Assembly (NCBI GenBank): GCA_023260655.1
Contig: JALQUU010000014.1
Location: 1 to 54,022, forward strand
Direction of reading: 5' to 3'
Length of the DNA stretch: 54,022 nt
From: Paracoccaceae bacterium
Lineage (GTDB): Bacteria > Pseudomonadota > Alphaproteobacteria > Rhodobacterales > Rhodobacteraceae
The position numbers were made by a program, and so were the translations under genes. How positions within the stretch are numbered: the stretch's first letter is position 1; the number at the start of each line of letters is the position of its first letter. This document shows, one piece after another, positions 1 to 9,948 of the stretch. Under the pieces are notes generated by a model. The model did no database searches. It was given only the letters and a program-made list of their open reading frames with translations, and was not told where the DNA came from.

Positions 1-1019
1 CCCGTGGCCCGCAAATCTTCCTGTCGCGTACTGCGCCGGAGTTCATGGCTGCGCTCTTCAAGATGGAAGTGCCGGAGATCTATGACGGCGTTATCGAGAT
101 CAAGGCCGTGGCCCGTGACCCAGGTTCTCGCGCGAAGATCGGCGTGATTTCCTACGACAACTCCATCGATCCGGTGGGCGCTTGCGTGGGTATGCGCGGT
201 TCGCGCGTGCAGGCCGTGGTGAACGAGCTTCAGGGCGAGAAGATCGACATTATTCCGTGGTCGGAAGACCTGCCGACGTTCCTCGTGAACGCGCTGCAGC
301 CGGCGGAAGTTTCCAAGGTGGTTCTGGACGAAGACGCAGAGCGTATCGAGGTTGTGGTGCCGGACGAGCAGCTTTCGCTCGCCATCGGCCGCCGTGGCCA
401 GAACGTGCGCCTTGCTTCGCAGCTGACCGGCCTTGACATCGATATCATGACCGAGAGCCAGGAAAGCGAGCGCCGCCAGAAGGAATTCGAAACGCGCACC
501 AAGCTGTTTATGGAAAGCCTCGATCTGGACGAATTCTTCGCCCAGCTGCTGGTTTCCGAAGGCTTCACCAACCTCGAAGAAGTGGCTTACGTCGATATCG
601 ACGAACTTCTCGTGATCGACGGTGTGGATGAAGGCACTGCGAACGAGCTTCAGGCCCGTGCCCGTGACACGCTGGAAGCGGCTGCGAAAGCGGCTGTGGC
701 CCGTGCGAAGGAACTGGGTGTGGAAGACAGCCTGCTCGAATTCGACGGCCTCACCCCGCAGATGGTGGTGGCGCTTGCCGAAGACGGCATCAAGACGCTC
801 GAAGACTTCGCAACCTGCGCCGACTGGGAACTGGCTGGCGGCTGGACCACGGTGAACGGCGAGCGCGTGAAGGACGAAGGCCTGCTCGAAAAGTTCGAAG
901 TGGACCTGACCGAAGCGCAGAACCTCGTGATGACCGCTCGCGTCATGCTCGGCTGGGTGGACCCGACCGAAGGCGAAGAGGCATTCGAGGACGAAGAAGA
1001 CGAGGAGGCGGAGGAGTAA
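1..1019 (+). CDS. nusA: Transcription termination/antitermination factor NusA (5' end outside window)
   Basis: C-terminal part of NusA, which binds RNA polymerase and nascent RNA and controls pausing, Rho-dependent termination and antitermination. The frame is open from base 3, upstream of the first ATG at 45, and reads [14 protein letters not shown], a typical NusA stretch at the S1/KH junction, so the gene enters from the left. The KH region follows, with the second KH motif around [18 protein letters not shown]. Two helical acidic repeats come next, and the protein ends in a strongly acidic tail rich in Glu and Asp. It is first in a nusA-ylxR-infB operon: ylxR starts 24 bases after the stop. 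The order is conserved in alphaproteobacteria, usually with rimP upstream, outside this window. Identity is secure; only the N-terminal domain is missing. Confidence 0.97.
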   Translation, partial: RGPQIFLSRTAPEFMAALFKMEVPEIYDGVIEIKAVARDPGSRAKIGVISYDNSIDPVGACVGMRGSRVQAVVNELQGEKIDIIPWSEDLPTFLVNALQPAEVSKVVLDEDAERIEVVVPDEQLSLAIGRRGQNVRLASQLTGLDIDIMTESQESERRQKEFETRTKLFMESLDLDEFFAQLLVSEGFTNLEEVAYVDIDELLVIDGVDEGTANELQARARDTLEAAAKAAVARAKELGVEDSLLEFDGLTPQMVVALAEDGIKTLEDFATCADWELAGGWTTVNGERVKDEGLLEKFEVDLTEAQNLVMTARVMLGWVDPTEGEEAFEDEEDEEAEE

Positions 1020-1043
1020 TCCTCCCCCTATCCGGAGTAGACC

Positions 1044-1676
1044 ATGACACGCGGCGGAGCGGAAAAAGTGCGGGAAGACGGGGCGGAGCGGAAGTGCATC
1101 GCCACGGGTGACGTGCAGCCGAAATTCGGCCTGATCCGCTTTGTTATCGGACCCGAGGGCCAATTGGTGCCCGATCTGGCGGAAAAGCTGCCGGGCCGGG
1201 GCATCTGGGTTTCGGCGTCGCGCTCGGCCATCGAGACGGCAGCGAAGAAGAACCTCTTCACCCGTGCGGCCAAAGCGCCGGTGAAAGTGCCGGAGGGTTT
1301 GGCCGATTGGGTCGAGCAGCTGCTGATCAAGCGGGTTGTGGAACTCTTGAGCCTTGGACGGAAGGGCGGCCATGCGGTTGCCGGTTTCGAGAAGGTCAAA
1401 GACATGCTGATGCGGGACGAGGCGGAGGTGCTTATTCAGGCCTCTGACGGGTCCGGGCGTGGCAAGTCGAAATTGTCGACCCCCGAAGGGGGACGTTTCA
1501 TCGGTTGGCTGACCGCAGACGAACTGGGCCAAGCCTTCAACCGGGAAAAGGTGATTCACGTCGCGCTGGCCGCTGGAGGTTTGGCGCGACGTGTTGTAGA
1601 GGAGGCCGCGAGACTTAAGGGTCTGCGTGCCGAAGACGGCGGCAAGACTGCCGGAAAGGATAGAAGAGCCACATGA
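1044..1676 (+). CDS. ylxR: YlxR-family (DUF448) RNA-binding protein with L7Ae-like C-terminal domain
   Basis: A 210-residue protein of the YlxR/DUF448 family, small nucleic-acid-binding proteins encoded between nusA and infB; in Firmicutes the relative has been linked to RNase P. The N-terminal domain shows [20 protein letters not shown], then a GRGIWVS motif equivalent to the family's GRGAY/W signature. The second half contains [18 protein letters not shown], resembling the L7Ae/L30e-type RNA-binding fold that alphaproteobacterial members carry fused to YlxR. The tail is basic, in keeping with RNA binding. It overlaps the infB start by four bases (ATGA), so translation is probably coupled. 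Family assignment is firm; the molecular role in this lineage is inferred. Confidence 0.93.
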   Translation: MTRGGAEKVREDGAERKCIATGDVQPKFGLIRFVIGPEGQLVPDLAEKLPGRGIWVSASRSAIETAAKKNLFTRAAKAPVKVPEGLADWVEQLLIKRVVELLSLGRKGGHAVAGFEKVKDMLMRDEAEVLIQASDGSGRGKSKLSTPEGGRFIGWLTADELGQAFNREKVIHVALAAGGLARRVVEEAARLKGLRAEDGGKTAGKDRRAT

Positions 1677-4198
1677 GCGACACCGACGGTAAAAAACCTC
1701 TCGGGCTGCGTGGAGCAGGGTCAAACCCCGGCAACGTGAAGCAGAGCTTCAGCCACGGCCGCACTAAGAACGTGGTGGTGGAAACCAAGCGCAAGAAGGT
1801 CGTGGTGCCGAAGCCCGGTGCTGCTGGCAAACCCGCAGGTGCGGGATCGACTTCGCTTGGCGACCCGTCGAAGCGCCCCGCCGGGATTTCCGATGCGGAG
1901 ATGGAACGCCGCCTGGCCGCTCTGCGTGCCGCCAAGGCCCGTGAGGCCGAGGAGGAAGAGCAGCGCGCCGAGGACGAACGCCAGCGCGAGGAAGAGCGCC
2001 AGCGCCGCCGCGAGGAAGCGGAAGCCAAGGAACGCGAAGAGTGTGAGCGCGAAGAGCTTCTGCGCCAGAAGGCCGAAGAAGAAGAACGCAAGGCCCGCGA
2101 AGCCGAAGAGAGCGCACGCCGTGCTGCTGCCGCCAAGGCCGCGCCCGCCGCTCCGGCCGAGGAAAAGGCTGCTCCCGCCGCGCGTACAGCGGCGGCTCCG
2201 GCGCCGAAGGGCCCAGCCGCAGGCGATACGCTGCGAAAGCGCGAGCGCGAGATGGAAGACCGTGGCCGTGGGACCAAGACCCGCGATGATGACGGTCGTC
2301 GTTCAGGCAAGCTCTCGCTGAACCAGGCTCTGGGTGATGGCGAAGGTGGCCGCCAGAAGTCGATGGCCGCGATGAAGCGTAAGCAGGAGCGTATGCGCCA
2401 GAAGGCCATGGGCAACACGCAGGACCGTGAAAAGGTTGTGCGCGATGTTCAGGTTCCGGAGATGATCCAGGTTTCCGAACTGGCAAACCGGATGGCGGAG
2501 CGTTCGGCTGACGTGGTGAAGTCGCTGATGCGTATGGGCATGATGGTGACGGCGAACCAGTCGATCGATGCCGATACTGCGGAACTCATCATCGAAGAAT
2601 TCGGCCATAAGATCGTGCGCGTTTCCGACGCGGACGTGGAAGACGTGATCCAGCAGGTGGAAGATGCAGCAGACACCCTGCTGCCGCGCCCGCCTGTTGT
2701 GACAATCATGGGCCACGTTGACCACGGTAAGACCTCGCTTCTGGATGCGATCCGCAAGGCGAACGTTGTTTCGGGCGAAGCGGGCGGGATCACGCAGCAC
2801 ATCGGCGCGTATCAGGTGCGCACCGACTCCGGCTCGCTGCTGACCTTCCTCGACACCCCCGGCCACGCGGCGTTTACCTCGATGCGTGCCCGTGGTGCGC
2901 AGGTGACGGATATCGTGGTTCTGGTGGTAGCGGCGGATGACGCCGTGATGCCGCAGACCGTTGAAGCGCTGAACCACGCGAAAGCGGCGAATGTGCCGAT
3001 GATCGTGGCGATCAACAAGTGCGACAAGCCCGCCGCCAACCCGCAGAAAGTGCGGACCGATCTGTTGAACCACGAGGTTGTGGTGGAACAGATGGGCGGC
3101 GAAGTGCAGGACGTGGAAGTTTCCGCGAAGACCGGCAAGGGCCTTGATGCGCTTCTGGAAGCGATTGCGCTGCAGGCGGAAATTCTGGAACTTAAGGCTA
3201 ACCCCGACCGCTTTGCGGAAGGTGCTGTGATCGAAGCCAAGCTCGACGTGGGCCGTGGCCCGGTCGCGACGGTTCTCGTGCAGAAGGGTACGCTGAAGCA
3301 GGGCGACATCTTCGTTGTGGGCGAGCAGTGGGGCAAGGTCCGCGCGCTGATCGACGACAAGGGTGAGCGCGTGAAGGAAGCTGGCCCGTCGGTTCCGGTC
3401 GAGGTGCTCGGCCTGAACGGCACGCCGGAAGCGGGTGACGTGCTGAACGTTGTGGAAACCGAAGCGCAGGCGCGTGAAATCGCGGATTACCGCGAGCAGG
3501 TGACCAAGGACAAGCGCGCGGCGGCTGGTGCGGCGACGACGCTCGATCAGCTTCTGGCCAAGGCCAAGGCGGACGAGAACGTCAAGGAACTGCCGATCCT
3601 CGTTAAAGCGGACGTGCAGGGTTCGGCGGAAGCGATCGTGCAGGCCTTGGAAAAGGTCGGCAACGAAGAGGTTCGCGTGCGCGTGCTGCACTTCGGTGTG
3701 GGTGCGATCACGGAAACCGACGTGGGCCTCGCAGAAGCCTCGGGCGCGCCGATTATCGGCTTCAACGTGCGTGCGAACGCAAGTGCTCGGAACACGGCGA
3801 ACCAGAAGGGTGTGGAGATCCGTTATTACTCGGTGATCTACGACCTCGTGGACGACGTGAAGAAGGCGGCTTCGGGTCTGCTTTCGGCAGAGATCCGCGA
3901 GAAGTTCATCGGCTATGCGAAGATTCTCGAAGTGTTCAAGGTATCTGGCGTTGGCAAGGTGGCGGGTTGCTTGGTGACCGAAGGCGTTGCGCGCCGTTCG
4001 GCTGGCGTGCGCCTCCTGCGGGACAACGTTGTGATCCACGAAGGCACGCTGAAGACGCTCAAGCGCTTCAAGGACGAGGTCAAGGAAGTGCAGTCCGGTC
4101 AGGAGTGCGGGATGGCGTTCGAGAACTACGACGATGTCCGCCCGAACGACGTGATCGAAATCTTCGAGCGCGAAGAAGTCGAACGCTCGCTGACCTAA
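1673..4198 (+). CDS. infB: Translation initiation factor IF-2
   Basis: An 841-residue GTPase that places fMet-tRNA on the 30S subunit and promotes subunit joining. The N-terminal third is a low-complexity charged region (about residues 75-170, runs of Glu/Arg/Ala), as usual for alphaproteobacterial IF-2. The IF2_N domain precedes the G domain. G-domain motifs are clear: G1 GHVDHGKT near residue 346, G3 DTPGH near 394 and G4 NKCD near 447. Domains II, III and the fMet-tRNA-binding C2 domain complete the usual length. The ATG overlaps the ylxR stop by four bases. A strong terminator follows 16 bases after the stop, so rbfA is not in this operon here. A 637-codon antisense open frame over this gene is a composition artefact. 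Confidence 0.98.
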   Translation: MSDTDGKKPLGLRGAGSNPGNVKQSFSHGRTKNVVVETKRKKVVVPKPGAAGKPAGAGSTSLGDPSKRPAGISDAEMERRLAALRAAKAREAEEEEQRAEDERQREEERQRRREEAEAKEREECEREELLRQKAEEEERKAREAEESARRAAAAKAAPAAPAEEKAAPAARTAAAPAPKGPAAGDTLRKREREMEDRGRGTKTRDDDGRRSGKLSLNQALGDGEGGRQKSMAAMKRKQERMRQKAMGNTQDREKVVRDVQVPEMIQVSELANRMAERSADVVKSLMRMGMMVTANQSIDADTAELIIEEFGHKIVRVSDADVEDVIQQVEDAADTLLPRPPVVTIMGHVDHGKTSLLDAIRKANVVSGEAGGITQHIGAYQVRTDSGSLLTFLDTPGHAAFTSMRARGAQVTDIVVLVVAADDAVMPQTVEALNHAKAANVPMIVAINKCDKPAANPQKVRTDLLNHEVVVEQMGGEVQDVEVSAKTGKGLDALLEAIALQAEILELKANPDRFAEGAVIEAKLDVGRGPVATVLVQKGTLKQGDIFVVGEQWGKVRALIDDKGERVKEAGPSVPVEVLGLNGTPEAGDVLNVVETEAQAREIADYREQVTKDKRAAAGAATTLDQLLAKAKADENVKELPILVKADVQGSAEAIVQALEKVGNEEVRVRVLHFGVGAITETDVGLAEASGAPIIGFNVRANASARNTANQKGVEIRYYSVIYDLVDDVKKAASGLLSAEIREKFIGYAKILEVFKVSGVGKVAGCLVTEGVARRSAGVRLLRDNVVIHEGTLKTLKRFKDEVKEVQSGQECGMAFENYDDVRPNDVIEIFEREEVERSLT

Positions 4199-4213
4199 GG
4201 GTTCGCAGAGAAA

Positions 4214-4246
4214 CAAAAAGGGCCGCTTCGAGCGGCCCTTTTCTTT
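4214..4246 (+). terminator. Rho-independent terminator of the nusA-ylxR-infB operon
   Basis: GGGCCGCT-TCG-AGCGGCCC hairpin (4220-4238), preceded by an A-run and followed by TTTTCTTTT. It sits 16 bases after the infB stop. The flanking A and T runs mean it could also act on the minus strand, behind the small gene that ends at 4263. Confidence 0.9.
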
Positions 4247-4262
4247 TGTCTTGGTGTTCTGG

Positions 4263-4397
4263 TTACGCGCTCTTGGCGATCGGGAAACCAGAGAATTCGC
4301 GGTTGTCTGCGCGGATGACGATGCGGCCGTCCTGCAGACTACGAACGAAGATCCCCTGCACGGAAACGCAGGAGCCGATAATGATAGTTCTAATCAC
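4263..4397 (-). CDS. Small conserved-looking protein of unknown function, 44 residues
   Basis: A short minus-strand gene starting at GTG (4397) with a good Shine-Dalgarno GGGAGG six bases upstream. The product is 44 residues and opens VIRTIIIGSCVSVQGIFVR, continuing with LQDGRIVIRADNREFSGFP. The alternating hydrophobic/charged pattern suggests a compact beta-rich protein, possibly a small barrel, with no signal peptide or membrane helix. A promoter-like sequence lies about 40-65 bases upstream, and the infB terminator lies just past its end, so it looks like an independent single-gene unit. I have an impression that similar tiny proteins occur in other Rhodobacteraceae, but I cannot confirm it and give no function. 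The longer in-frame open frame extending upstream to 4607 overlaps mutT and is unlikely to be the real start. Confidence 0.55.
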   Translation of the reverse strand: MIRTIIIGSCVSVQGIFVRSLQDGRIVIRADNREFSGFPIAKSA

Positions 4398-4435
4398 AGG
4401 AAGCCTCCCACAGACGGCTGTTGTGAGTAAAATAG

Positions 4436-4463
4436 AGCATAAATTAGATGAATAAATACGCAA
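4436..4463 (-). promoter_or_regulatory. Putative sigma-70-type promoter for the 44-residue protein gene
   Basis: On the minus strand, TTGCGT (4463-4458) and TATGCT (4441-4436) are separated by 16 bases, in an AT-rich stretch that stands out from the GC-rich surroundings. Each hexamer matches four of six consensus positions. Transcription would begin near 4430, about 33 bases before the GTG start. Confidence 0.35.
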
Positions 4464-4522
4464 CTTGGATGAGTTTAGCTGAAACAGGTAACGCATGCGG
4501 CGAGTTGCCCTACCCGAATGAC

Positions 4523-4921
4523 TTAAAGCCAGTCGCGCAGGATCGGGATGAGCGGAATATCCGCGGGCGGCATGGGGTATTGGCTTAAGTCCTTGGCGCG
4601 AACCCATTTTAGCGTTTGGCCTTCACGGGCCTGCGGCGTGCCCTGCCAGCGGCGGCAGGCGAAGACGGGCATCAGCAGCTGGAAGTCTTCGTAGGCGTGG
4701 CTGGCAAATGTGAGGGGCGCGAGGCAAGAAGACCAGGTGTCGATACCCAGTTCTTCCTTCAATTCACGGATGAGTGCGGCCTCGGGTGATTCGCCTTTCT
4801 CGACCTTGCCTCCGGGAAATTCCCAGAGGCCGGCCATGGATTTGCCCTCGGGCCGCTGCGCGAGAAGCACGCGGCCGTCAGCGTCGATCAGGGCGACAGC
4901 GGAGACGAGGACGAGCTTCAT
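4523..4921 (-). CDS. mutT: Nudix hydrolase, MutT-type 8-oxo-dGTP diphosphatase
   Basis: A 132-residue Nudix protein. MutT enzymes hydrolyse 8-oxo-dGTP to the monophosphate and prevent A:T to C:G transversions. The start at 4921 (MKLVLVSAVALIDADGRVLL) was chosen because homologues begin here and it lies four bases after the argJ stop; an upstream in-frame ATG at 4963 would overlap argJ. The Nudix box is intact: GLWEFPGGKVEKGE followed by RELKEELG. The segment QRPEGKSMAGLWEFPGG is typical of the MutT subgroup rather than of general ADP-ribose or Ap4A hydrolases. It forms a tight minus-strand cluster with argJ and the parvulin gene, an arrangement I recall as common in Rhodobacteraceae. Confidence 0.92.
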   Translation of the reverse strand: MKLVLVSAVALIDADGRVLLAQRPEGKSMAGLWEFPGGKVEKGESPEAALIRELKEELGIDTWSSCLAPLTFASHAYEDFQLLMPVFACRRWQGTPQAREGQTLKWVRAKDLSQYPMPPADIPLIPILRDWL

Positions 4922-4925
4922 CGGA

Positions 4926-6155
4926 TCAGGACCGATAATCGGCGTTGATCGAGATGTAGCCATGCGTCAGGTCGCAGGTCCAGACGGTGCATTTACCGGA
5001 GCCGAGGCCCAGATCGGCGCGGATCGTCAGGTATTCGCCCTTCATGTAATTCGCGCCCTGATCCTCTTTGTAATCCGGGTTCCGCCAGCCTTTATCGGCC
5101 ACGAGGATGTCGCCGAACCAGATGGAGAGACGGTCACGGTCTGCCAGTGCGCCGGACTTGCCGATGGCCATGACGACGCGACCCCAGTTCGGGTCTTCGC
5201 CAGCAATCGCTGTTTTGATCAGGGGCGAGTTGGCGATGGCCATGCCGTGCACTTTGGCATCGGCATCGGAGGCGGCACCAGTGATCTCGATGGTGACGAA
5301 TTTCGACGCGCCTTCGCCATCGCGGACGACCTGATGGGCGAGGTCGAGCATGACGGTGTTAAGGGCATCGCGGAACGCACCATTGGCCTCGGTCACTTCC
5401 ACGCCGCTCGCGCCCGTGGCGGCGAGAAGGAGGGTGTCGGAGGTGGAGGTGTCGCTATCGACGGTGATGCAGTTGAAGGTGCTGTCGGTGAGTTCCGAGA
5501 GCATGGATTGCAGGAGGCCGCGCTCCACCTTCGCATCAGTGAAGATGTAGACGAGCATGGTGGCCATATCGGGCGCGATCATGCCCGAGCCTTTGGCGAT
5601 GCCCGCGATCTTCACCTGCTTGCCGTTGATGGTGGCCGTGGCGGTGGCGCCTTTCGGGAAGGTATCGGTCGTCATGATGGCGCGAGCGGCGTCGGCGATG
5701 CCGGTGGCCGTTTGCGCGCCTTCAAGTTCCGCGATCTTGGCGATGATGCGGTCATGCGGGAGCGGTTCGCCGATCACGCCTGTGGAGGAGGTGAAGATAC
5801 GATCCTGCGGCAGGCCGATCTGGTCGGACACCGCTTTGGTGATGGCTTGCACGCTGGCAACGCCATTGCGGCCGGTGAAGGCGTTGGAATTGCCGGAGTT
5901 CACGAGGATCGCCGCACCTGCGGAGCCATCGAGGCCGATCTTGGCTTGGCAATCGAGCACAGGGGCCGAACGGGTGGCGGAGCGCGTGAAGACGCCTGCC
6001 ATCGTGGTGCCGGGGACGAGGTGCGCCAGCATCACGTCAACGCGGCCATGGTATTTCACGCCTGCCTGTGCGGCGGCGAAGGTGACGCCATCGATCACGG
6101 GCAGTTCGGGGAACGCAGCCGGAGCGAGGGGAGAAACAGCGGTGATCTTGCCCAT
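4926..6155 (-). CDS. argJ: Bifunctional glutamate N-acetyltransferase / amino-acid N-acetyltransferase ArgJ
   Basis: A 409-residue ArgJ of normal length. It transfers the acetyl group from N-acetylornithine to glutamate, recycling acetyl in arginine synthesis, and may also use acetyl-CoA. The precursor self-cleaves at an Ala/Gly-Thr bond; the conserved KGSGMIAPDMATML segment carries the nucleophilic Thr. Other family blocks are visible: TMAGVFTRS near the N-terminus, LVNSGNSNAFTG and DPNWGRV. Start 6155 gives MGKITAVSPLAP, the expected N-terminus; the longer open frame back to 6335 runs into the parvulin gene. It lies one base beyond the parvulin stop and four bases before mutT, so the three are probably one transcript. 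Confidence 0.97.
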   Translation of the reverse strand: MGKITAVSPLAPAAFPELPVIDGVTFAAAQAGVKYHGRVDVMLAHLVPGTTMAGVFTRSATRSAPVLDCQAKIGLDGSAGAAILVNSGNSNAFTGRNGVASVQAITKAVSDQIGLPQDRIFTSSTGVIGEPLPHDRIIAKIAELEGAQTATGIADAARAIMTTDTFPKGATATATINGKQVKIAGIAKGSGMIAPDMATMLVYIFTDAKVERGLLQSMLSELTDSTFNCITVDSDTSTSDTLLLAATGASGVEVTEANGAFRDALNTVMLDLAHQVVRDGEGASKFVTIEITGAASDADAKVHGMAIANSPLIKTAIAGEDPNWGRVVMAIGKSGALADRDRLSIWFGDILVADKGWRNPDYKEDQGANYMKGEYLTIRADLGLGSGKCTVWTCDLTHGYISINADYRS

Positions 6156-6156
6156 A

Positions 6157-6999
6157 TCAGATACCCAAGAGGCTCGTGTTGGAGAGAAGCGCCGGATCGA
6201 GTTCCGCGCCGGGTTTTTCGATGGTAGCAGCTTTTGTAAGCTCGGCGATACGCGCATCAAGCGTTTCGCGCTGGATGTCCTGCAGCAGTTCTTCGCGCAC
6301 ATCTTCGAGAGCGGGGGCGGCGGCATCGCGGACATCGTTCAGCTTGATGACGTGCCAGCCGAATTGGGTTTCGACGGGCCCGCTGATTTTGCCGGCTTCG
6401 AGTTCTTTGACGGCGGCTTCGAACGGCGGGACCATCATGCTCGGGCCGAACCAGCCCAGTTCACCGCCCGTGGGGCCGGAGGGGCCAGTGGATTTCTCTT
6501 TGGCGAGTGTCGCGAAATCCGCGCCGCCTTCGAGGGCTTTCACCAGCTCTTCGGCTTCTTCCTTGGTTTTCACGAGAATATGCGAGGCGTTCCATTCGCG
6601 GGTCGGCTCGGCGGAGGCGTATTTGGCTTTGTAGGCTGCAGCGACGGCTTCTTCGGTGACCGCAGGTGCGAGGGCGGCTTCGATGGCTTTGCCCGCGAGG
6701 AGGCTGCGGCGCTCGTTCTCGACGGAGAGGCGCACTTGGGCGTCTTCGGTTTCGGTGGCGGCGAGGAGCGTCTGGTTGACGAGCTGGTCGAGCAGGCCGG
6801 GGAAGAGAACCTCGTTCGGGATCTGCTGATACTGCGGCGGCAGGGATTGGCGGGCGATGATCAGGTGGCCGAGGGTGATCTCGGTGCCGTTCACGCGTGC
6901 AACCACGGTGGCGGCACTCGGCGCATCCTCCGCACTGGCGGGGAGGGCGAGAACGAGGGCCAGCGCGGTGGCTACCGAAAACGTGATGCGTCTGATCAT
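6157..6999 (-). CDS. Periplasmic parvulin-type peptidyl-prolyl cis-trans isomerase
   Basis: A 280-residue exported foldase of the rotamase family (PrsA/SurA-like). The N-terminus MIRRITFSVATALALVLALPASAED is a clear signal peptide with an ASA cleavage site. A helical N-domain follows, then the parvulin domain at about residues 130-225: ASHILVKTKEEAEELVKAL, ADFATLAKEKSTGPSG, GELGWFG, and QFGWHVIKLND near its end. The gene is divergent from secA, 172 bases apart, so an export ATPase gene and a periplasmic folding factor gene share an upstream region. Start 6999 is the only one giving an intact signal peptide. It is shorter than SurA and closer to the single-domain PrsA type; its substrate range is unknown. 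Confidence 0.92.
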   Translation of the reverse strand: MIRRITFSVATALALVLALPASAEDAPSAATVVARVNGTEITLGHLIIARQSLPPQYQQIPNEVLFPGLLDQLVNQTLLAATETEDAQVRLSVENERRSLLAGKAIEAALAPAVTEEAVAAAYKAKYASAEPTREWNASHILVKTKEEAEELVKALEGGADFATLAKEKSTGPSGPTGGELGWFGPSMMVPPFEAAVKELEAGKISGPVETQFGWHVIKLNDVRDAAAPALEDVREELLQDIQRETLDARIAELTKAATIEKPGAELDPALLSNTSLLGI

Positions 7000-7171
7000 G
7001 GAATGGTCCTTTTGGGTAGGGGTTCGAGACCCCCGGCGTTGACACTCTGCGAGCCGCCCCTTACATCGGCAAAGGCTTTTCGGCGGCTCGTCGCGGCCCG
7101 TTTTATGCGGTGCAATGCAAGGGGGCAAGCGAATGGCTTGCACGAACCTGTCAACGACGATCGGATAGAAC

Positions 7172-9853
7172 ATGCTGGGTCTCGGAACACTCGCCAAGAA
7201 GGTCTTTGGCACCCCCAACGACCGCAAAGTAAAGGCGACACGGCCTCTGGTGGCGAAAATCAACGCGCTAGAGCCGGAATTCCAGAGCCTGAGCGACGAG
7301 GGGCTGCGCGCGAAGACGGCGGAACTCTCGGAACGCGCCAAAAACGGCGAGAGCCTTGATGCGCTTCTGCCGGAAGCCTTCGCGAACTGCCGTGAAGCCG
7401 CGAAGCGCGCTTTGGGCCTTAGGGCCTTCGATACGCAGCTTCTGGGCGGGATCTTCCTGCATCAGGGCAATATCGCCGAGATGAAGACGGGCGAAGGCAA
7501 GACGCTTGTGGCGACTTTCCCGGCCTATCTGAACGCGCTCACCGGCAAGGGTGTGCATGTGGTGACCGTGAACGACTACCTCGCCCGCCGCGACGCGGAA
7601 TGGATGGGGAAGGTTTTCGCGCTTCTGGGCATGACCACAGGCGTGGTTTATCCCCACCAGCAGGACGCGGAAAAGAAGGCGGCCTACGCTTGCGACATCA
7701 CCTACGCGACGAATAACGAGCTGGGCTTCGATTACCTGCGCGACAACATGAAATCCGACCTCGCGCAGATGTATCAGCGCGGGCACAATTTCGCGATTGT
7801 CGACGAGGTGGACTCGATCCTGATCGACGAAGCGCGGACACCGCTGATTATTTCGGGCCCCGCGCAGGATCGCTCGGAACTTTACAAGGTGATCGACGGG
7901 ATCATCCCCTCAATCCAGCCCGACCACTTCGTTCTGGACGAAAAATCTCGCAACGTGACGTTCTCCGATGCAGGCAACGAGTTCCTTGAAGCGCAATTGG
8001 CTGCGCTCGGCCTCCTGCCGGAAGGGCAGAACCTCTACGATCCGGAATCCACGACGCTGGTGCACCACATCAACCAGGCTCTGCGGGCGCATAAGCTGTT
8101 CCAGAAGGACAAGGAATATATCGTCCGGAACAACGAGATTGTTCTGATCGACGAATTCACCGGCCGTATGATGGCAGGGCGTCGCCTTTCGGACGGGCTG
8201 CATCAGGCGATCGAAGCGAAAGAGAACGTCAGCATCCAGCCGGAGAACGTAACGCTCGCTCAGGTGACGTTCCAGAATTACTTCCGCCTCTACACGACGC
8301 TTTCCGGCATGACCGGCACGGCGGCGACGGAAGCCGACGAATTCATGGAAATCTACAAGCTGGGTGTTGTGGAAGTTCCGACGAACCGCCCCATCGCCCG
8401 TAAGGATGATGACGACGCGGTGTATCGCACGGCGCGCGAGAAATACGCGGCCATCGTCGAGACCATCAAGGAAGCCCACACGAAGGGCCAGCCTGTGCTC
8501 GTGGGCACGACCTCTATCGAGAAGTCGGAATTCCTGTCGGGCCTGCTGAAGCAGGCGGGTGTGCCGCATAACGTTCTGAACGCGCGGATGCATGAACAGG
8601 AAGCGCAGATCGTTGCGGATGCCGGTAAGCTTGGCGCGGTGACAATTGCCACGAACATGGCAGGCCGCGGGACTGACATCAAACTGGGCGGCAACGTCGA
8701 GATGAAAGTGATGGAGGCGATTGCCGCCAATCCCGAGGGCGATCACATCGCGCTCCGGAAGCAGATCGAAGAAGATCACAAGGCTGCGGAAGAGGCTGTG
8801 AAGGCCGCTGGTGGCCTTTTCGTACTGGCAACCGAGCGCCATGAAAGCCGCCGCATCGACAACCAGCTGCGCGGCCGTTCGGGCCGTCAGGGTGACCCGG
8901 GGCGGTCTTCGTTCTTCCTGTCGCTTGAAGACGACCTCATGCGGATTTTCGGCTCGGAACGCTTGGACAATATCCTGTCGAAGCTCGGCATGAAGGAAGG
9001 CGAGGCGATTGTGCACCCGTGGGTGAACAAGTCGCTTGAGCGCGCGCAGGCGAAAGTGGAAGGGCGCAACTTCGACATCCGTAAGCAGTTGCTGAAGTTC
9101 GACGACGTGATGAACGACCAGCGGAAGGTGATCTTCAGTCAGCGCCGCGAGATCATGGAAGCGCAGGACCTTTTCGAGATCGTGACGGATATGCGCGATC
9201 AGGTGGTTGACGATCTGGTTGATAACTTCCTGCCGCCGAAGAGCTACGCCGACCAGTGGAATGCCGAAGGGCTTTACGCTGCGGTGATTGAGAAGCTCGG
9301 GATGGATCTGCCGATTATCGAATGGGCCGCCGAAGAAGGTGTGGATCAGGATGTTATGGCAGAGCGGATTTCCGAAGCCGGAACCGCGAAGATGGAAGAG
9401 AAGGCGGCTGCTTTCGGGCCGGAAAACATGCGTTCCATCGAGAAGCAACTTCTGCTCGATGCGATCGACAAGAAGTGGCAGGAGCACCTGCTGCGCCTTG
9501 AGCACCTGCGTTCGGTGATCGGTTTCCGTGGCTATGCCCAGCGCGATCCGCTCAACGAATACAAGACGGAAGCGTTCCAGCTTTTCGAAGGCCTGCTTGA
9601 CGGGCTGCGTGAGGATGTGACCGAGAAGCTCGCGCGCGTGCGGCCATTGACGGAAGAAGAGCAGCAACAATTGATGGCGCAATATCTTGCGAAACAGCAG
9701 GGTGCCGCAGTGGCTGCGCCTGCGCCGACCACGCCGCTGGTTGACGGGTTTGACGAGAATGACCCCGCGACTTGGGGCGATCCTTCGCGCAATGATCCCT
9801 GCCCCTGCGGCTCGGGCCAGAAGTTCAAACACTGCCACGGCAAGATCGCGTAA
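7172..9853 (+). CDS. secA: Preprotein translocase ATPase SecA
   Basis: An 893-residue SecA of normal length, the ATPase that drives unfolded preproteins through SecYEG. The Walker A motif MKTGEGKT is at about residues 104-111, and the DEAD-type box [16 protein letters not shown] is near residue 210. Nucleotide-binding domain 2 shows [20 protein letters not shown] and [12 protein letters not shown]. The C-terminus has the zinc-binding SecB/lipid-interacting SEC-C motif (Cys877, Cys879, Cys888, His889), consistent with the secB gene at 36.3 kb. The ATG is at the expected [13 protein letters not shown]. No secM-like regulator is visible in the 172-base upstream region. The 694-codon antisense frame across it is an artefact. 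Confidence 0.98.
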   Translation: MLGLGTLAKKVFGTPNDRKVKATRPLVAKINALEPEFQSLSDEGLRAKTAELSERAKNGESLDALLPEAFANCREAAKRALGLRAFDTQLLGGIFLHQGNIAEMKTGEGKTLVATFPAYLNALTGKGVHVVTVNDYLARRDAEWMGKVFALLGMTTGVVYPHQQDAEKKAAYACDITYATNNELGFDYLRDNMKSDLAQMYQRGHNFAIVDEVDSILIDEARTPLIISGPAQDRSELYKVIDGIIPSIQPDHFVLDEKSRNVTFSDAGNEFLEAQLAALGLLPEGQNLYDPESTTLVHHINQALRAHKLFQKDKEYIVRNNEIVLIDEFTGRMMAGRRLSDGLHQAIEAKENVSIQPENVTLAQVTFQNYFRLYTTLSGMTGTAATEADEFMEIYKLGVVEVPTNRPIARKDDDDAVYRTAREKYAAIVETIKEAHTKGQPVLVGTTSIEKSEFLSGLLKQAGVPHNVLNARMHEQEAQIVADAGKLGAVTIATNMAGRGTDIKLGGNVEMKVMEAIAANPEGDHIALRKQIEEDHKAAEEAVKAAGGLFVLATERHESRRIDNQLRGRSGRQGDPGRSSFFLSLEDDLMRIFGSERLDNILSKLGMKEGEAIVHPWVNKSLERAQAKVEGRNFDIRKQLLKFDDVMNDQRKVIFSQRREIMEAQDLFEIVTDMRDQVVDDLVDNFLPPKSYADQWNAEGLYAAVIEKLGMDLPIIEWAAEEGVDQDVMAERISEAGTAKMEEKAAAFGPENMRSIEKQLLLDAIDKKWQEHLLRLEHLRSVIGFRGYAQRDPLNEYKTEAFQLFEGLLDGLREDVTEKLARVRPLTEEEQQQLMAQYLAKQQGAAVAAPAPTTPLVDGFDENDPATWGDPSRNDPCPCGSGQKFKHCHGKIA

Positions 9854-9948
9854 GGCCCGGGAGGCCACGATAACTCCCGCTGAGTGCCACAGGTTAGCCG
9901 GATTCTCGGTGCAAAGATTGGTTAAGTCTTTGTGCCGAGGGGCTGGAA

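Noticed and set aside
1900-2160. Repetitive Glu/Arg/Ala-coding stretch in infB
   Set aside because: Normal low-complexity N-terminal region of alphaproteobacterial IF-2, not a tandem repeat element.
2303-4216. 637-codon open frame antisense to infB
   Set aside because: Unbroken reverse frames are common over GC-rich genes; the translation is His/Arg-rich without domains, and infB on the other strand is certain.
7019-7033. GGGG-TTCGAGA-CCCC hairpin resembling a tRNA T-arm
   Set aside because: No anticodon arm, acceptor pairing or CCA-type end nearby, and the loop lacks the final pyrimidine; treated as a leader hairpin only.
5557-7359. 600-codon plus-strand frame across argJ, the parvulin gene and secA start
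   Set aside because: It crosses three genes and a divergent promoter region; no motif or start signal.
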